Source: Klebsiella pneumoniae
Lineage (GTDB): Bacteria; Pseudomonadota; Gammaproteobacteria; Steroidobacterales; Steroidobacteraceae
Direction of reading: 5' to 3'
Length of the DNA stretch: 35,928 nucleotides
Assembly: GCA_945873095.1 (NCBI GenBank)
Contig: CAMCBU010000023.1
Location: forward strand, 1 to 35,928
Below, in pieces: positions 1 to 8,589 of this stretch. A program made the translations under genes and the position numbers. The number at the start of each line of letters is the position of its first letter. The stretch's first letter is position 1. A model generated the notes under the pieces. It did not search any database and was not told the origin of the DNA. It worked only from the letters and a program-made list of their open reading frames with translations.

Positions 1-2
1 AC

Positions 3-2618
3 GGTGGCCGTGCGGTCATCGATCTGCGTGGCTTGGGCTCTGGCCGTAACCTCGTCCTCGTCGACGGACGTCGCGCGATGGGTTCGACCAGCGCCGGCAC
101 CGTGGACATCAATACGATTCCTGCCGCGCTCATCGAGCGCGTCGAGATCATCACCGGTGGCGCCGCAGCGACGTACGGTCCGGACGCCGTCTCCGGTGTT
201 GTCAACTTCATCATGAAGAAGAGCTTTGATGGTCTCGCCATCAACTCGCAATACCGACTGACCGAAGAGGAAGATGGTCAGGAGTGGGGCTCGGATATCA
301 CCATGGGCGGCAAGTTCGCCGATGGTCGTGGTAGCGCCGTGTTCAACGCCAGCTACTTCAGCCGCGACGCGATCTACAAGGGTGCGCGCGGTTTTGCTGC
401 GCAGGCGAGCAGCTCGACCTCCATTTTTCCGGGTGGCTCTTGGGTGCCGGGCACTGCGACACCCTCGCAGGCGGCGGTTGATGCGCTGTTCGGTCCGAAC
501 AAGTGCAACAACAACGGCGGATCTTCCGGTTTCGGTTTCAACCCCGATGGTTCGCTGTTTTGTACTGGTGTGGGCGGCAACGCCACGCGTGAGGTCGTCG
601 GTTACACCGGTCCCGAAAGCGATATCGCCACGGCGTTTTTCCCGGACTTCTTCTCATACAACTTTGAGCCGGCCAACATTCTCGTGTTGCCGATGGAGCG
701 CTGGAGCCTCTATTCCAACATCGAGCTTGAGATCAATGACAAATTCAAGCCGTACGCGCGCATCATCTACACCAACTACAACGCGCTGCAGGAACTCGCG
801 CCGACGCCAGCCGGTGGCACCACGGGCTTCACGGTTCCGGTGACCAATCCGTTCATTCCTGCTTCGCTCAAACCTCTCTTGGCATCGCGCGCCGCTCCGA
901 CAGCCCCGATCGCCTTTGCAAAGCGCTTCAATACACTCGGTGGCCGCACAGGCTTCAACACTCACGATGTGTGGCAGTTGGTGTCGGGTGCAACGGGCGA
1001 TATCGCGGGTTCTTGGAATTACGACGTTTATGCCACCTACGGCCGCTCGGTCAACGCCGAGATCCAGGGTGGCAACGTCCGCCGTGATCGCACGCAACAG
1101 CTCCTCGATGCCGCCGATGGCGGTCGATCACTCTGCGCGGGCGGTTTGAACCTCTTCGGTAGCGCCGAAATCAGCCAAGCTTGCCGCGATTACATTAGCC
1201 TCGAGGCCAAGAACCTGACGGTGATCGAGCAGGCAGTGGTCGAAGCGACGGCGACCGGTGATCTCTTTGAGATCCAAGCGGGCACCGTGCAGGCCGCTGT
1301 GGGCGCGAGCTACCGTGAACTCGACTTCGACTTCAAGCCCGATGGTGGTTTGCAGCCGGGTCTGGTCGCGGGTTTCAACCAACAGCTCCCCGTGTCCGGC
1401 TTCTTGAACTTCAAGGATCTCTTCGCCGAAGTGTCGGTTCCGCTCGTCAAGGATCTGCCATTTGCGCAGTCGATTTCTTTGACGGCGGGTTGGCGTCTCA
1501 CCGAGAACAACCGCTCGGGTGATGACACCACTTGGAAGGCGACGTTGGATTGGGCCGTGAACGATTCGTTGCGCTTCCGCGGCGGTATTCAGCACGCCGT
1601 GCGTAGCCCGAGCATCGGTGAGCTGTTCTCGCCGCAGCTGAACAATTTCCCGACCTTCACCAACCAGGATCCTTGCAACACGACAGGCGCCATTGCTGCG
1701 ACCTATCGCAACGGTCCGAACGGGGCGCAGGTGCGCGCGCTGTGCACGGCTCAGTCGGCCGTGGCCGGTACCGCGACCTACGTACAGCCTTCCGGTCAGG
1801 CGACGGGTATCACGGGGGGCAACCCGAATCTGGCGCCGGAACTCGCCGACTCGTTCACCTTGGGCTTCGTCGCCAACAAGTTCGAGGCCGACTGGCTGCA
1901 GCGCAGCTTCGTCACCCTCGACTATTGGTCGATCGAGCTCGAGGATGTGATCAGCGCGGTGGGTGCCTCAACGATCGTGCAGCGTTGCTTCAACCGCGAC
2001 AATGCCAACCCGAGTTATGACGTCAACAACGAGTGGTGCAAGCTCTTCAAGCGCGACCCGAACCTCGGTGGCGTGATCGATCTGTTGCAGCTCTCGCGCA
2101 ACCAGTCGTTCACCAATACGAGCGGTGTCGATTTGACCTTTGCTTGGGGTTCGGAGCTCGGCGGCACGGGCGGCACGCTCGACTTCAACGTCGTGACGAC
2201 TTGGATCGAGAAGTACGAGTCTCAGACCACGAATGTCGATCCGGTCAACGACTTCGTCGGCACGATTGGTTCGGGCACCGGCAGTTCCACGCCTGAGTGG
2301 AAAATGTCGATCGGTACGACCTACACGCGCGGTCCGGTGCAGCTGCAGCTGACCTCGCGGTACATCGATTCGATGGTGCATGCGAATACCGTGACCGGTG
2401 GTTCGCCGACCTCGAACACGGGAGTGCCGGCGACGTGGTACTTCGATCTGACGGGTCGTTATGAGCTCGCTGGTGGTTTGACCCTCCGCGCGGGTATCAA
2501 CAACCTGACCAATCAAGAGCCGCGTATCTACACGCCGAACGTGCAGGCCAACACCGATCCGTCCTTGTACGACGTGCTCGGTCGTCGCGCCTTCGTGAGC
2601 GTCGATCTGCGTCTCTGA
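3..2618 (+). CDS. TonB-dependent receptor, 5'-truncated
   Basis: Outer-membrane receptor that would take up a siderophore, vitamin, sugar or other large ligand using TonB energy; the ligand cannot be told from sequence. The reading frame is open to the window edge, so signal peptide and TonB box lie outside. The visible part starts inside the plug domain, with the typical stretches RNLVLVDGRR and IERVEIITGGAAATYGPDAV followed by GVVNFI. A long beta-barrel follows, and the C-terminus has the usual INNLTNQEP and LGRRAFV segments. The last residue is Leu rather than the common Phe. Pairs of Cys in extracellular-loop-like segments are typical of this receptor group in Sphingomonas- and Steroidobacter-like bacteria. 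A strong intrinsic terminator follows. The first internal start (TTG at 33) is not the real start. Confidence 0.95.
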   Translation, partial: GGRAVIDLRGLGSGRNLVLVDGRRAMGSTSAGTVDINTIPAALIERVEIITGGAAATYGPDAVSGVVNFIMKKSFDGLAINSQYRLTEEEDGQEWGSDITMGGKFADGRGSAVFNASYFSRDAIYKGARGFAAQASSSTSIFPGGSWVPGTATPSQAAVDALFGPNKCNNNGGSSGFGFNPDGSLFCTGVGGNATREVVGYTGPESDIATAFFPDFFSYNFEPANILVLPMERWSLYSNIELEINDKFKPYARIIYTNYNALQELAPTPAGGTTGFTVPVTNPFIPASLKPLLASRAAPTAPIAFAKRFNTLGGRTGFNTHDVWQLVSGATGDIAGSWNYDVYATYGRSVNAEIQGGNVRRDRTQQLLDAADGGRSLCAGGLNLFGSAEISQACRDYISLEAKNLTVIEQAVVEATATGDLFEIQAGTVQAAVGASYRELDFDFKPDGGLQPGLVAGFNQQLPVSGFLNFKDLFAEVSVPLVKDLPFAQSISLTAGWRLTENNRSGDDTTWKATLDWAVNDSLRFRGGIQHAVRSPSIGELFSPQLNNFPTFTNQDPCNTTGAIAATYRNGPNGAQVRALCTAQSAVAGTATYVQPSGQATGITGGNPNLAPELADSFTLGFVANKFEADWLQRSFVTLDYWSIELEDVISAVGASTIVQRCFNRDNANPSYDVNNEWCKLFKRDPNLGGVIDLLQLSRNQSFTNTSGVDLTFAWGSELGGTGGTLDFNVVTTWIEKYESQTTNVDPVNDFVGTIGSGTGSSTPEWKMSIGTTYTRGPVQLQLTSRYIDSMVHANTVTGGSPTSNTGVPATWYFDLTGRYELAGGLTLRAGINNLTNQEPRIYTPNVQANTDPSLYDVLGRRAFVSVDLRL

Positions 2619-2643
2619 TTGTCAGAGCATCGAGCTGAGCAAG

Positions 2644-2676
2644 CGGCGCGAGGGCAACCTCGCGCCGTTTTTTTTT
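2644..2676 (+). terminator. Intrinsic terminator of the first TonB-dependent receptor
   Basis: A perfect 10-bp GC-rich stem (2644-2653 pairs with 2658-2667) closes a GCAA tetraloop and is followed directly by nine T residues (2668-2676). It starts 26 bases after the receptor stop codon and points with it. The convergent TPR gene stops at 2684, just beyond; on that strand the hairpin has no T tract. Confidence 0.93.
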
Positions 2677-2683
2677 GGGAGTC

Positions 2684-4477
2684 TCAACGACCGGGGACGA
2701 TATCGAAGGCGAGGGTGAGCCGCGTATCGAAACCGTGAAAGGGCACGGTGCCGTGCCAGAGATAGGAGGGGAACAACACGAGTTCTCCGGCGACCGGTTC
2801 GATAACCCTGCGCGGTGGGAGCTCTGCCCCATATTCCTCAGAGGGTTGACCGAATTGCAGGCAACCCGCTAGTGAGTCATCCGGTGTCTTCGTTGGCAAA
2901 GAAATGTAATACGCGGAGCTAATCCAACCTTCCTGATGGAAGTGATTGGAATGTCGGCCCCCGTCCTGCAGCAAAACCGACCACGAGCCTGCAAAGCGGA
3001 TGGCCGTGCTGCGACGCGCCAAAAACGGATGGTGCTCGTTGGTTGGGAGCGCATCGATGTAGGCGCTGAGTCCCGTGGCGATGACGGCTCGCGTTTGATT
3101 CAACACCTCGACGTTGCGCCCAAGCAGATTGCCCGAGGTCTGGGTACCGTTCTTGAGGCTCTGTCGCAACGGTTCGCGTCGATTCTGGTGCGCGCCGCGC
3201 AGGTATGGTTCGAGTGCAGCGAGATGGTCATCGCGGAGTTTGATTCTCCAGATCAGACGATCGTAGTCGCAGAGCCAGTGCTCACGCGGATCGTCGAGTA
3301 GTCGCCACGCAATGCTTTGCGTCGCGAGGAGTGCTTGATCGAAGGGGTTTTTGAGCAGCGCCTCATCGAGCACGGCACTCGCTTTCACGGGGTCTTGATG
3401 GGCGATCAGCGCTTTGGCCAGCGTTTCTGCCAAGCGGGGTTGCTCGAGCCAGCTCTTGGGCGTTCGGGCGAGTGATCGCAAAGCCTCATCGGGTTGTCGT
3501 AACTTCAACCAAGTTTGGGCGTGTAGCACCGCGAGTGCCGGCTGGTCGCCGCGCTTTCGTAGCCGTGAAATGCGCTGTAGCGTCTCGTCGTGAAGACCCG
3601 AGGAAAAGAGTGCCGTCGCGAATGCGATCTGCAACGCCGCGTCATCGGATGTCGCATCCGCTGCTGCGCGGAAAGGCGCTAGGGCGTCATCGATCGGAGC
3701 GCCTTGCTCGAACAATATTTCGTACCGCATGGTATGCGCAGGTGTGTACGTCGGTGCTTGCAAGAGGAGTGCGTCGACTTTCTCGATCGCGATCAGGGTT
3801 GCACCAAGATCGAAGTGTGCGCTGGCCTCGGCATCGAGTAGTTCGACCGCTTCAAAACCGGTGCGTCGCGCTTGTGCATAACATTGCAGGGCCAATTCGG
3901 GATTGCCGCGCAGGCGTGCGATGACACCGAGTGCAGTCCACGCCCGACCGTTCTTTGGGTCGAGCTTGATGGCACGCTCCAGCGCTGCGGACGCCTGCTC
4001 GAGATCGCCTTGCCTGCGTAGTGCGACCCCGAGGGCATGCCACAGCGCAGCGATCGAGTCGTTCTTTTTGATTGCGGCGGTCAGCGCATCGATGGCTTGC
4101 TCGGTTTTGCCTTCATCGATCAAGGTCAGACCGAGGTTCAACAAAAGCTCTGGAGAGTCGGGATTCAGCTCCAAGGCACGCAGATAAGTATCGACGGACT
4201 GCGCTCGTTCGCCCATCTGGGAGAGTAGGTTGGCGAGGTTCCCGGTGATCGTGGCATTTTGCGGATCGAGGCGTTGCGCCGCCTCGAAGGCGGCGATCGC
4301 CGCTTCGACGTTGCCAAGACGCTTTTGACATAGCGCCAGCAAATGAGCTGCATCGACCGATTGAGGGTGTCGCCCAAAGACATCGGTGGCGATGAGAGCG
4401 GCTTCTGCGACTTGCCCATTGTTTAGAAGTCGAAGGGCTTCGATGAGCTCGCGTTGCGCGATGGCATCGAGTGTCAT
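2684..4477 (-). CDS. TPR protein with C-terminal 2OG-Fe(II) oxygenase domain
   Basis: 597-residue two-part protein. Residues about 10-400 are helical tetratricopeptide repeats; at least six clear 34-residue units can be read in the first 215 residues (pattern LGN..AAIAAFEAAQRLDP). The last 100 residues match the putative 2-oxoglutarate/Fe(II) oxygenase family Pfam calls 2OG-FeII_Oxy_5: His-rich HSNHFHQEGWISSAYYI near 509-525, then FPSYLWHGTVPF with His575, then Arg586 in TRLTLAFD, the likely 2-oxoglutarate anchor. There is no signal peptide, so it is probably cytoplasmic, with the TPRs presenting a protein substrate to the oxygenase. The substrate is unknown. It is the last gene of a three-gene operon and overlaps its upstream neighbour by ATGA. 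It converges on the receptor at the left edge. Confidence 0.85.
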   Translation of the reverse strand: MTLDAIAQRELIEALRLLNNGQVAEAALIATDVFGRHPQSVDAAHLLALCQKRLGNVEAAIAAFEAAQRLDPQNATITGNLANLLSQMGERAQSVDTYLRALELNPDSPELLLNLGLTLIDEGKTEQAIDALTAAIKKNDSIAALWHALGVALRRQGDLEQASAALERAIKLDPKNGRAWTALGVIARLRGNPELALQCYAQARRTGFEAVELLDAEASAHFDLGATLIAIEKVDALLLQAPTYTPAHTMRYEILFEQGAPIDDALAPFRAAADATSDDAALQIAFATALFSSGLHDETLQRISRLRKRGDQPALAVLHAQTWLKLRQPDEALRSLARTPKSWLEQPRLAETLAKALIAHQDPVKASAVLDEALLKNPFDQALLATQSIAWRLLDDPREHWLCDYDRLIWRIKLRDDHLAALEPYLRGAHQNRREPLRQSLKNGTQTSGNLLGRNVEVLNQTRAVIATGLSAYIDALPTNEHHPFLARRSTAIRFAGSWSVLLQDGGRHSNHFHQEGWISSAYYISLPTKTPDDSLAGCLQFGQPSEEYGAELPPRRVIEPVAGELVLFPSYLWHGTVPFHGFDTRLTLAFDIVPGR

Positions 4478-4977
4478 GGGATGCGTATCGGCTCGACCTT
4501 GAGTTCCCGAACGACGCCCTCCACATTCAAACGAAAGCCGCCCATCAGCCCGCTCGTAATCACCCCTTTATACGTGCGGCGCGCGTCGAGTCTGGAGCGC
4601 GTCGGGGCAGCGACCGTTTCGCGCCAAACGGTTCCGTTTGCGGTGGTGAAAACACCCTTGCCATCTGCGTCATATCGAACGGCGGTGAGCTCAACCGCAA
4701 TGCGTATCGGATCGGGCTTTTTGAGCACGCGCTCGGCAACGACACGATCGGTCGGCGTCGGTGCGATGCGCCTTGGCGTCGCGGCATACTCTATCTTCGA
4801 ACTGCGAAGCACACCGCGCTCTTTCAGCTCGACGAGAGCGGCTTCGAGCGCTGCGCGATCGACGACCTCGAGGGTAATCGTGGCCTGCTCTGGTTCAGCT
4901 TGAGACCAAGCGGGTGTGAATGAGAGGGCAACAAGTGCCACGCAGAGTCGACGGAAAGATCGGTTCGCTAGCGACAT
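4474..4977 (-). CDS. Small exported protein of unknown function
   Basis: 167 residues with a Sec signal peptide (RRLCVALVALSF followed by PAWSQA, cleavage probably after AWSQA). The mature part holds a Glu/Ala-rich segment and ends with a pattern NGTVWRETV...GGFRLNVEG...VKVEP-like that recalls the NGQVWRQ module of many small secreted proteobacterial proteins of unknown role. I do not recognise a catalytic site. The gene lies 4 bases after the upstream di-metal protein stop and overlaps the downstream TPR/oxygenase gene by four bases, so the three are almost certainly co-transcribed and translationally coupled. The similarity to the NGQVWRQ group is from memory. Confidence 0.75.
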   Translation of the reverse strand: MSLANRSFRRLCVALVALSFTPAWSQAEPEQATITLEVVDRAALEAALVELKERGVLRSSKIEYAATPRRIAPTPTDRVVAERVLKKPDPIRIAVELTAVRYDADGKGVFTTANGTVWRETVAAPTRSRLDARRTYKGVITSGLMGGFRLNVEGVVRELKVEPIRIP

Positions 4978-4981
4978 CGGT

Positions 4982-5812
4982 TCAGGATTCCACGGTGATC
5001 AGCCGCGCTCGCCAGCGCTCGAGCTGCGCGCTGTTGTCGTGGTCCCACGGATGAAACCCCGGGCGATACCAAGAGAAGTAGGTCCGCCAGACGCGCCTGA
5101 ACAACCCCGGCGTTCCCCACAGAAATCGCCGAACGGCGCGCCGCGCTTGTGACTCCGCGTAGCCGTCGGCGATCAATAATCGAGTGGCGTGATTGGCGAT
5201 ATTTTGGCTGAACTGCCAAGTGATGTAAGCCATCGACCATGTGCGCAGCAGGTAACGCTTGGTCGGGGACCAGTGCTTGGTGACTTCGAGAAAGACATCA
5301 AATGCAACGGCCTTATGTTCGGTCTCTTCGATCGCATGCCACTGCCACAGGCGCTTGATGGTGGGATCCGCCGCGCTCAAAAGATCGGGTTGTGCGAGAT
5401 GTTGATCCGCCAAGATAGCCGTGAAGTGCTCCAATGCGATGGTCGAGAGCAGCATCGCGTAGGGGCCACGCGAGCGGGTAAACCGGATCCGCTCGCGAAC
5501 GTGTTCCAGAATCTCCTCGACAGGGTAGTGATCGCGATCGAGCAGGCCATTGAGACCATGGTGCTCGCGCGAGTGCATCGCCTCCTGCGCTAGAAACTGA
5601 CGTACCTCACCGGCGAGCTTGCCCGATACCTTGCTGCGAAAATGGCGTACGGCATCCATGAATAGTTTTTCGCCATCGGGAAAGGTCAGTGAAAGCGCAT
5701 TCATGACCGCCGTGCCGACGGCGTCACCGCCTAGCCAGTGTCGATTGACTGGCTGACCGAGATTGAAGTGCAAGTCGCGCGGGATGATCTCAACAGAATC
5801 GCGAGGGGACAT
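4982..5812 (-). CDS. Predicted metal-dependent hydrolase (PF10118-like), ferritin-like di-metal protein
   Basis: 276 residues, resembling the COG3687/PF10118 'predicted metal-dependent hydrolase' family. The residues are those of a di-iron four-helix bundle: Glu48 (FPDGEKLF), Glu77-x-x-His80 (QEAMHSREHH), Glu128-His129 (LEHF) and Glu163-x-x-His166 (EETEHKAVAFD). This E...ExxH...E...ExxH order suggests a ferritin-like oxidase or oxygenase rather than a classical hydrolase; the reaction is unknown. The ATG at 5812 is chosen because homologous sequence (IIPRDLHF...) begins just after it; the frame stays open upstream to 5968, but that would run into the tadE-like gene. It starts 23 bases after the Tad operon end, so read-through from Tad is possible. 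It is the first gene of the three-gene operon. Confidence 0.82.
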   Translation of the reverse strand: MSPRDSVEIIPRDLHFNLGQPVNRHWLGGDAVGTAVMNALSLTFPDGEKLFMDAVRHFRSKVSGKLAGEVRQFLAQEAMHSREHHGLNGLLDRDHYPVEEILEHVRERIRFTRSRGPYAMLLSTIALEHFTAILADQHLAQPDLLSAADPTIKRLWQWHAIEETEHKAVAFDVFLEVTKHWSPTKRYLLRTWSMAYITWQFSQNIANHATRLLIADGYAESQARRAVRRFLWGTPGLFRRVWRTYFSWYRPGFHPWDHDNSAQLERWRARLITVES

Positions 5813-5835
5813 GGATAGGTCTCGCTGGGCAGGAT

Positions 5836-6246
5836 TCAGTGACCGACGACGGACTCGGCGTACACCGTCAGAGTGGTTGCAGGCGATTCCATCACATTCC
5901 AAAAGAAATAAAAATCGTAGCGTGCCGTCAGTCGAAATACCGTGCCCGGGTCGTTGTTCTCGTCCCACGGGGGGGTCAGCTCGATCGTCAGCAGCATCGG
6001 ATCGAGGCCCGTGGTTGAGCCGATAAATCGTTGCCGCAGCTGCGCGGTCGTGGCGGGGCTGGTCGACTCGCTACCGTGTGCCAAGGCGTAACGAACCGTT
6101 TCGCGTGCCGCGAAACTCAGTATGGAGCGCGTCCACAGCAGACGACTCGCCTCGATGAGAGAGAGCAACATCAACAGGAAAACCGGCAGCAGTACCAAGA
6201 CCTCAAGTGCGACGATGCCACGATGTTGCTGCGGAAAAACGCTCAC
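5836..6246 (-). CDS. tadE: TadE-like minor pseudopilin of the Tad pilus
   Basis: 136 residues. The N-terminus has a prepilin-like processing site, HRG followed by IVALEVLVLLPVF: cleavage after Gly leaves Glu at mature position 5, then a single hydrophobic helix (about residues 10-32). The rest is a periplasmic beta-rich domain. This is the TadE/TadF layout, in which the protein is processed by the prepilin peptidase and helps pilus assembly. The GTG start at 6246 is chosen because it overlaps the upstream stop as GTGA, a pattern used throughout this locus, and places the motif at the N-terminus; a frame extension to 6441 would run through the neighbour. It is the last gene of the Tad operon. 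Confidence 0.85.
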   Translation of the reverse strand: MSVFPQQHRGIVALEVLVLLPVFLLMLLSLIEASRLLWTRSILSFAARETVRYALAHGSESTSPATTAQLRQRFIGSTTGLDPMLLTIELTPPWDENNDPGTVFRLTARYDFYFFWNVMESPATTLTVYAESVVGH

Positions 6247-6704
6247 TGTGTTCTGACCACCGTTTCTGTATCGAGTTGCCAAGTGGTCGGCAGTCCCGGT
6301 ATCGCCCACGGATAGGGGAATTGCCCGCTCGCCGTGATTCGAACATATCGGTGTGGCGTGGGTGTCGGTTCCGGACACATCTGTGTTTCGCAATCGACCT
6401 CGAGCAACGCCCCCTCCGCCGTCGTCATGCAGGCGCACCAAGTGCTTGCCTCTGCGGTGACATCAACCGGTAACGATGCCGCCGCGTGCTCGGTCGTGGC
6501 GACGATCGCCGGAAGATCGGGCGAGCTCGCGGCGTCCTGCAAGGCGTATTGCATCCCAGCGCGGGCAGCCATCGCCAAATCGCCGCGCAGTCCGCTCGCG
6601 AGTGACAGGCTGAGAAAACCGAGCAACAAGATCAGCAGCACGGGCGTCACGATCAGCAGTTCCAGCGCTGCGACCCCCTTGCAGCAAATCACTCGACGAT
6701 CCAC
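6243..6704 (-). CDS. TadE/TadF-like pseudopilin of the Tad pilus
   Basis: 153 residues, GTG start. The N-terminus reads CKG followed by VAALELLIVTPVL, again a Gly cleavage site with Glu at mature position 5 and one membrane helix. The C-terminal domain carries four Cys in two close groups (CACM and CETQMC), which could form disulfides in the periplasm. It overlaps the TadG-like gene upstream by 16 bases and the next tadE-like gene by four, so it is firmly part of the operon. Whether it corresponds to TadE or TadF of other loci cannot be decided from sequence alone. Confidence 0.82.
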   Translation of the reverse strand: MDRRVICCKGVAALELLIVTPVLLILLLGFLSLSLASGLRGDLAMAARAGMQYALQDAASSPDLPAIVATTEHAAASLPVDVTAEASTWCACMTTAEGALLEVDCETQMCPEPTPTPHRYVRITASGQFPYPWAIPGLPTTWQLDTETVVRTQ

Positions 6705-7909
6705 ACGCGACCCCGTCCTGACTCTGGTTGGTAGGTTGAATCCGAATTGATACGCAGGCGACCCGAGATGACGAGATGTCTTGCGATGATGCCGAGGGTT
6801 TTAGCGGCGGTGTTGACGGGCGATAATCCATAGGCATCGAGATTCAGTCGAGACCGCGATAAGTAAACCAACCCCTCGAGCAAGCCGGTCGAGGCCAGCG
6901 GGATGTTATGGACGAGTACATCGAGTGGCGCTGTGCGCGATTCGAAAATGACTATGCCCGCATAGGGACCGATTTGGCTCGCCGTGAGTCTCACGATGAC
7001 GGACGAGTTGGCCAGGATGCGCGCACTGTCGAGCAGGAAGATCGAGACACCGTCACCGGTGATCTGCGCATTATTCCGCAGTTCGAGCAAACCGCCGCTG
7101 ATCAGGTAATTACCTGGGGCGAGAGTGGCCCGGCTGTTGGCATTCAAACGGAGACCGCCGCAATAGTTGCCGGGGCTGAGATTTTGAGTGCCGATCACCA
7201 CGTAGTTGTTGAATGTGCAGGCGCCGGCGACGGGTTCTGCGATCGCAGCCATCGGATCGTCGACGACCGGACTGCCGGTGATGGGCGTTGGAATGACAGT
7301 CGCTGAACCGCTGATGGAGGCTCCACCCACGATACGAATGTCTTGGGCTGTCAACTGGACTTTGTTGTTGATCCGCAGCGCTGCGACACCGCTGGAGTTG
7401 ACTTGCATGGCGCAAGCCGGTGCTTCAATGAGTGCGTTCGCGACGATCGTCAGTCGATCGTCACCGGTGGGCGCGAGTACGAGTAGACAACTTTGTCGGC
7501 GGAAGCGTGCCGTAGCATGGGTCGTCAGGGTCGGTGCGATACCCGGAAAGACGGCAGGGAGCAGTCGCCCGGGATCGAGCGTCAAAGATACGCGCGCAGC
7601 AAGCGGATCACCGGCGAACGGACCACCCAAGGGCGGATGCTCCACGCTCAAGGCGCCCGGCGGGATCGAGGCGTAGCCGTTTAAGGCGAGTGCTGCTTTC
7701 GCTGCGCCAATGTTTCGTGCCGAATCACCGCTGACGACTTGGAATGCGACCGCGACACTCGCTGCATCGGTGGCGCTGACTTGTTGTTGACGCGCCGAGA
7801 AGAGGTGGGTCCATTCCAGCATCAAGACACACAACCCGATCAGAAGCGGCAGCATGACCACAATCCAGAGCGCGAAGATACCGCGCTGGAAACCGATACC
7901 GGATTTCAT
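6689..7909 (-). CDS. tadG: TadG-like Tad pilus assembly protein
   Basis: 406 residues. The N-terminus (FQRG then IFALWIVVMLPLLIGL) is a pseudopilin-like membrane helix, but mature position 5 is Trp instead of Glu, so it is probably not processed; this matches TadG, which acts as a membrane anchor. About residues 190-390 form a repetitive beta-rich domain (SPGNYCGGLRLN, APGNYLISGGLLELRNNAQI) that reads like a beta-solenoid, seen in other TadG-like proteins of proteobacteria. The ATG at 7909 overlaps the tadC stop (ATGA); upstream in-frame starts lie inside tadC. It overlaps the following gene by 16 bases. Confidence 0.82.
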   Translation of the reverse strand: MKSGIGFQRGIFALWIVVMLPLLIGLCVLMLEWTHLFSARQQQVSATDAASVAVAFQVVSGDSARNIGAAKAALALNGYASIPPGALSVEHPPLGGPFAGDPLAARVSLTLDPGRLLPAVFPGIAPTLTTHATARFRRQSCLLVLAPTGDDRLTIVANALIEAPACAMQVNSSGVAALRINNKVQLTAQDIRIVGGASISGSATVIPTPITGSPVVDDPMAAIAEPVAGACTFNNYVVIGTQNLSPGNYCGGLRLNANSRATLAPGNYLISGGLLELRNNAQITGDGVSIFLLDSARILANSSVIVRLTASQIGPYAGIVIFESRTAPLDVLVHNIPLASTGLLEGLVYLSRSRLNLDAYGLSPVNTAAKTLGIIARHLVISGRLRINSDSTYQPESGRGRVWIVE

Positions 7910-8589
7910 CGGATCAGTTTTAACAACGAAACGGCAGCCAGTAGCGACGGGCCAGCCAGCACGATCAGCATCGCCGGAAATAAGCACAAAATCAGCGGGA
8001 AAATCAGCTTGATCGACAGTTTGGCACCGAGCTCTTCGGCCTTGTAGCGCCGCAGCGTGCGCAGCTCGGTCGCGTAGGTTCGCAGCACCAACGACAAACT
8101 CGACCCTAACTGCTCGGCTTGCATCAGGCTGTTCATAAGATTTTTGACGTGCCGACTGCCGGTTGCTGCGACCATGGTGTCATAAGCGACACTGCGCGAA
8201 GCCCCCGCATTGATTTGCAGCTCGGTTTCATTCAGCAGAGTCGACAAGACCGGCGAGGTTTCGCGCACTTCGTCGGCAACACGTCGTATGGCTTGGCGGA
8301 GATCTTGGCCGGCATCGATGCAGATACGTAATAAATCGAGTACGTCGGGCAGGTCATGTTCGATTCGACGTCGTCGTTGCTTCCGACGAAATTCAAGTTG
8401 TTCGAGGGAGGAGGTGATGATCCTCGTCAGCGAGGCTCGTTTTGGACCGCCAACTCGAGTGATTTGATCGAGACTGAATTGCCGTTTTTGTTCTTGGATG
8501 AGTCGTAGCGTGAAGTAGATCGTGGCAACGGCGAGTCCGATCGACAGCACCGACAAGATTGTCGTCCAAGTCGAGGCGCTCTCAAACAT
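7906..8589 (-). CDS. tadC: TadC, inner-membrane platform protein of the Tad secretion system
   Basis: 227 residues from ATG 8589 (a GTG at 8595 in the same frame is the alternative). It belongs to the type II secretion F-domain family: a membrane helix near residues 10-28, a cytoplasmic helical T2SSF domain (LPDVLDLLRICIDAGQDLRQAI...) and two C-terminal membrane helices. With TadB it forms the inner-membrane platform on which the TadA motor acts. The start overlaps the tadB stop by a few bases and the stop overlaps the TadG-like start by four, giving coupled translation. Confidence 0.92.
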   Translation of the reverse strand: MFESASTWTTILSVLSIGLAVATIYFTLRLIQEQKRQFSLDQITRVGGPKRASLTRIITSSLEQLEFRRKQRRRRIEHDLPDVLDLLRICIDAGQDLRQAIRRVADEVRETSPVLSTLLNETELQINAGASRSVAYDTMVAATGSRHVKNLMNSLMQAEQLGSSLSLVLRTYATELRTLRRYKAEELGAKLSIKLIFPLILCLFPAMLIVLAGPSLLAAVSLLKLIR

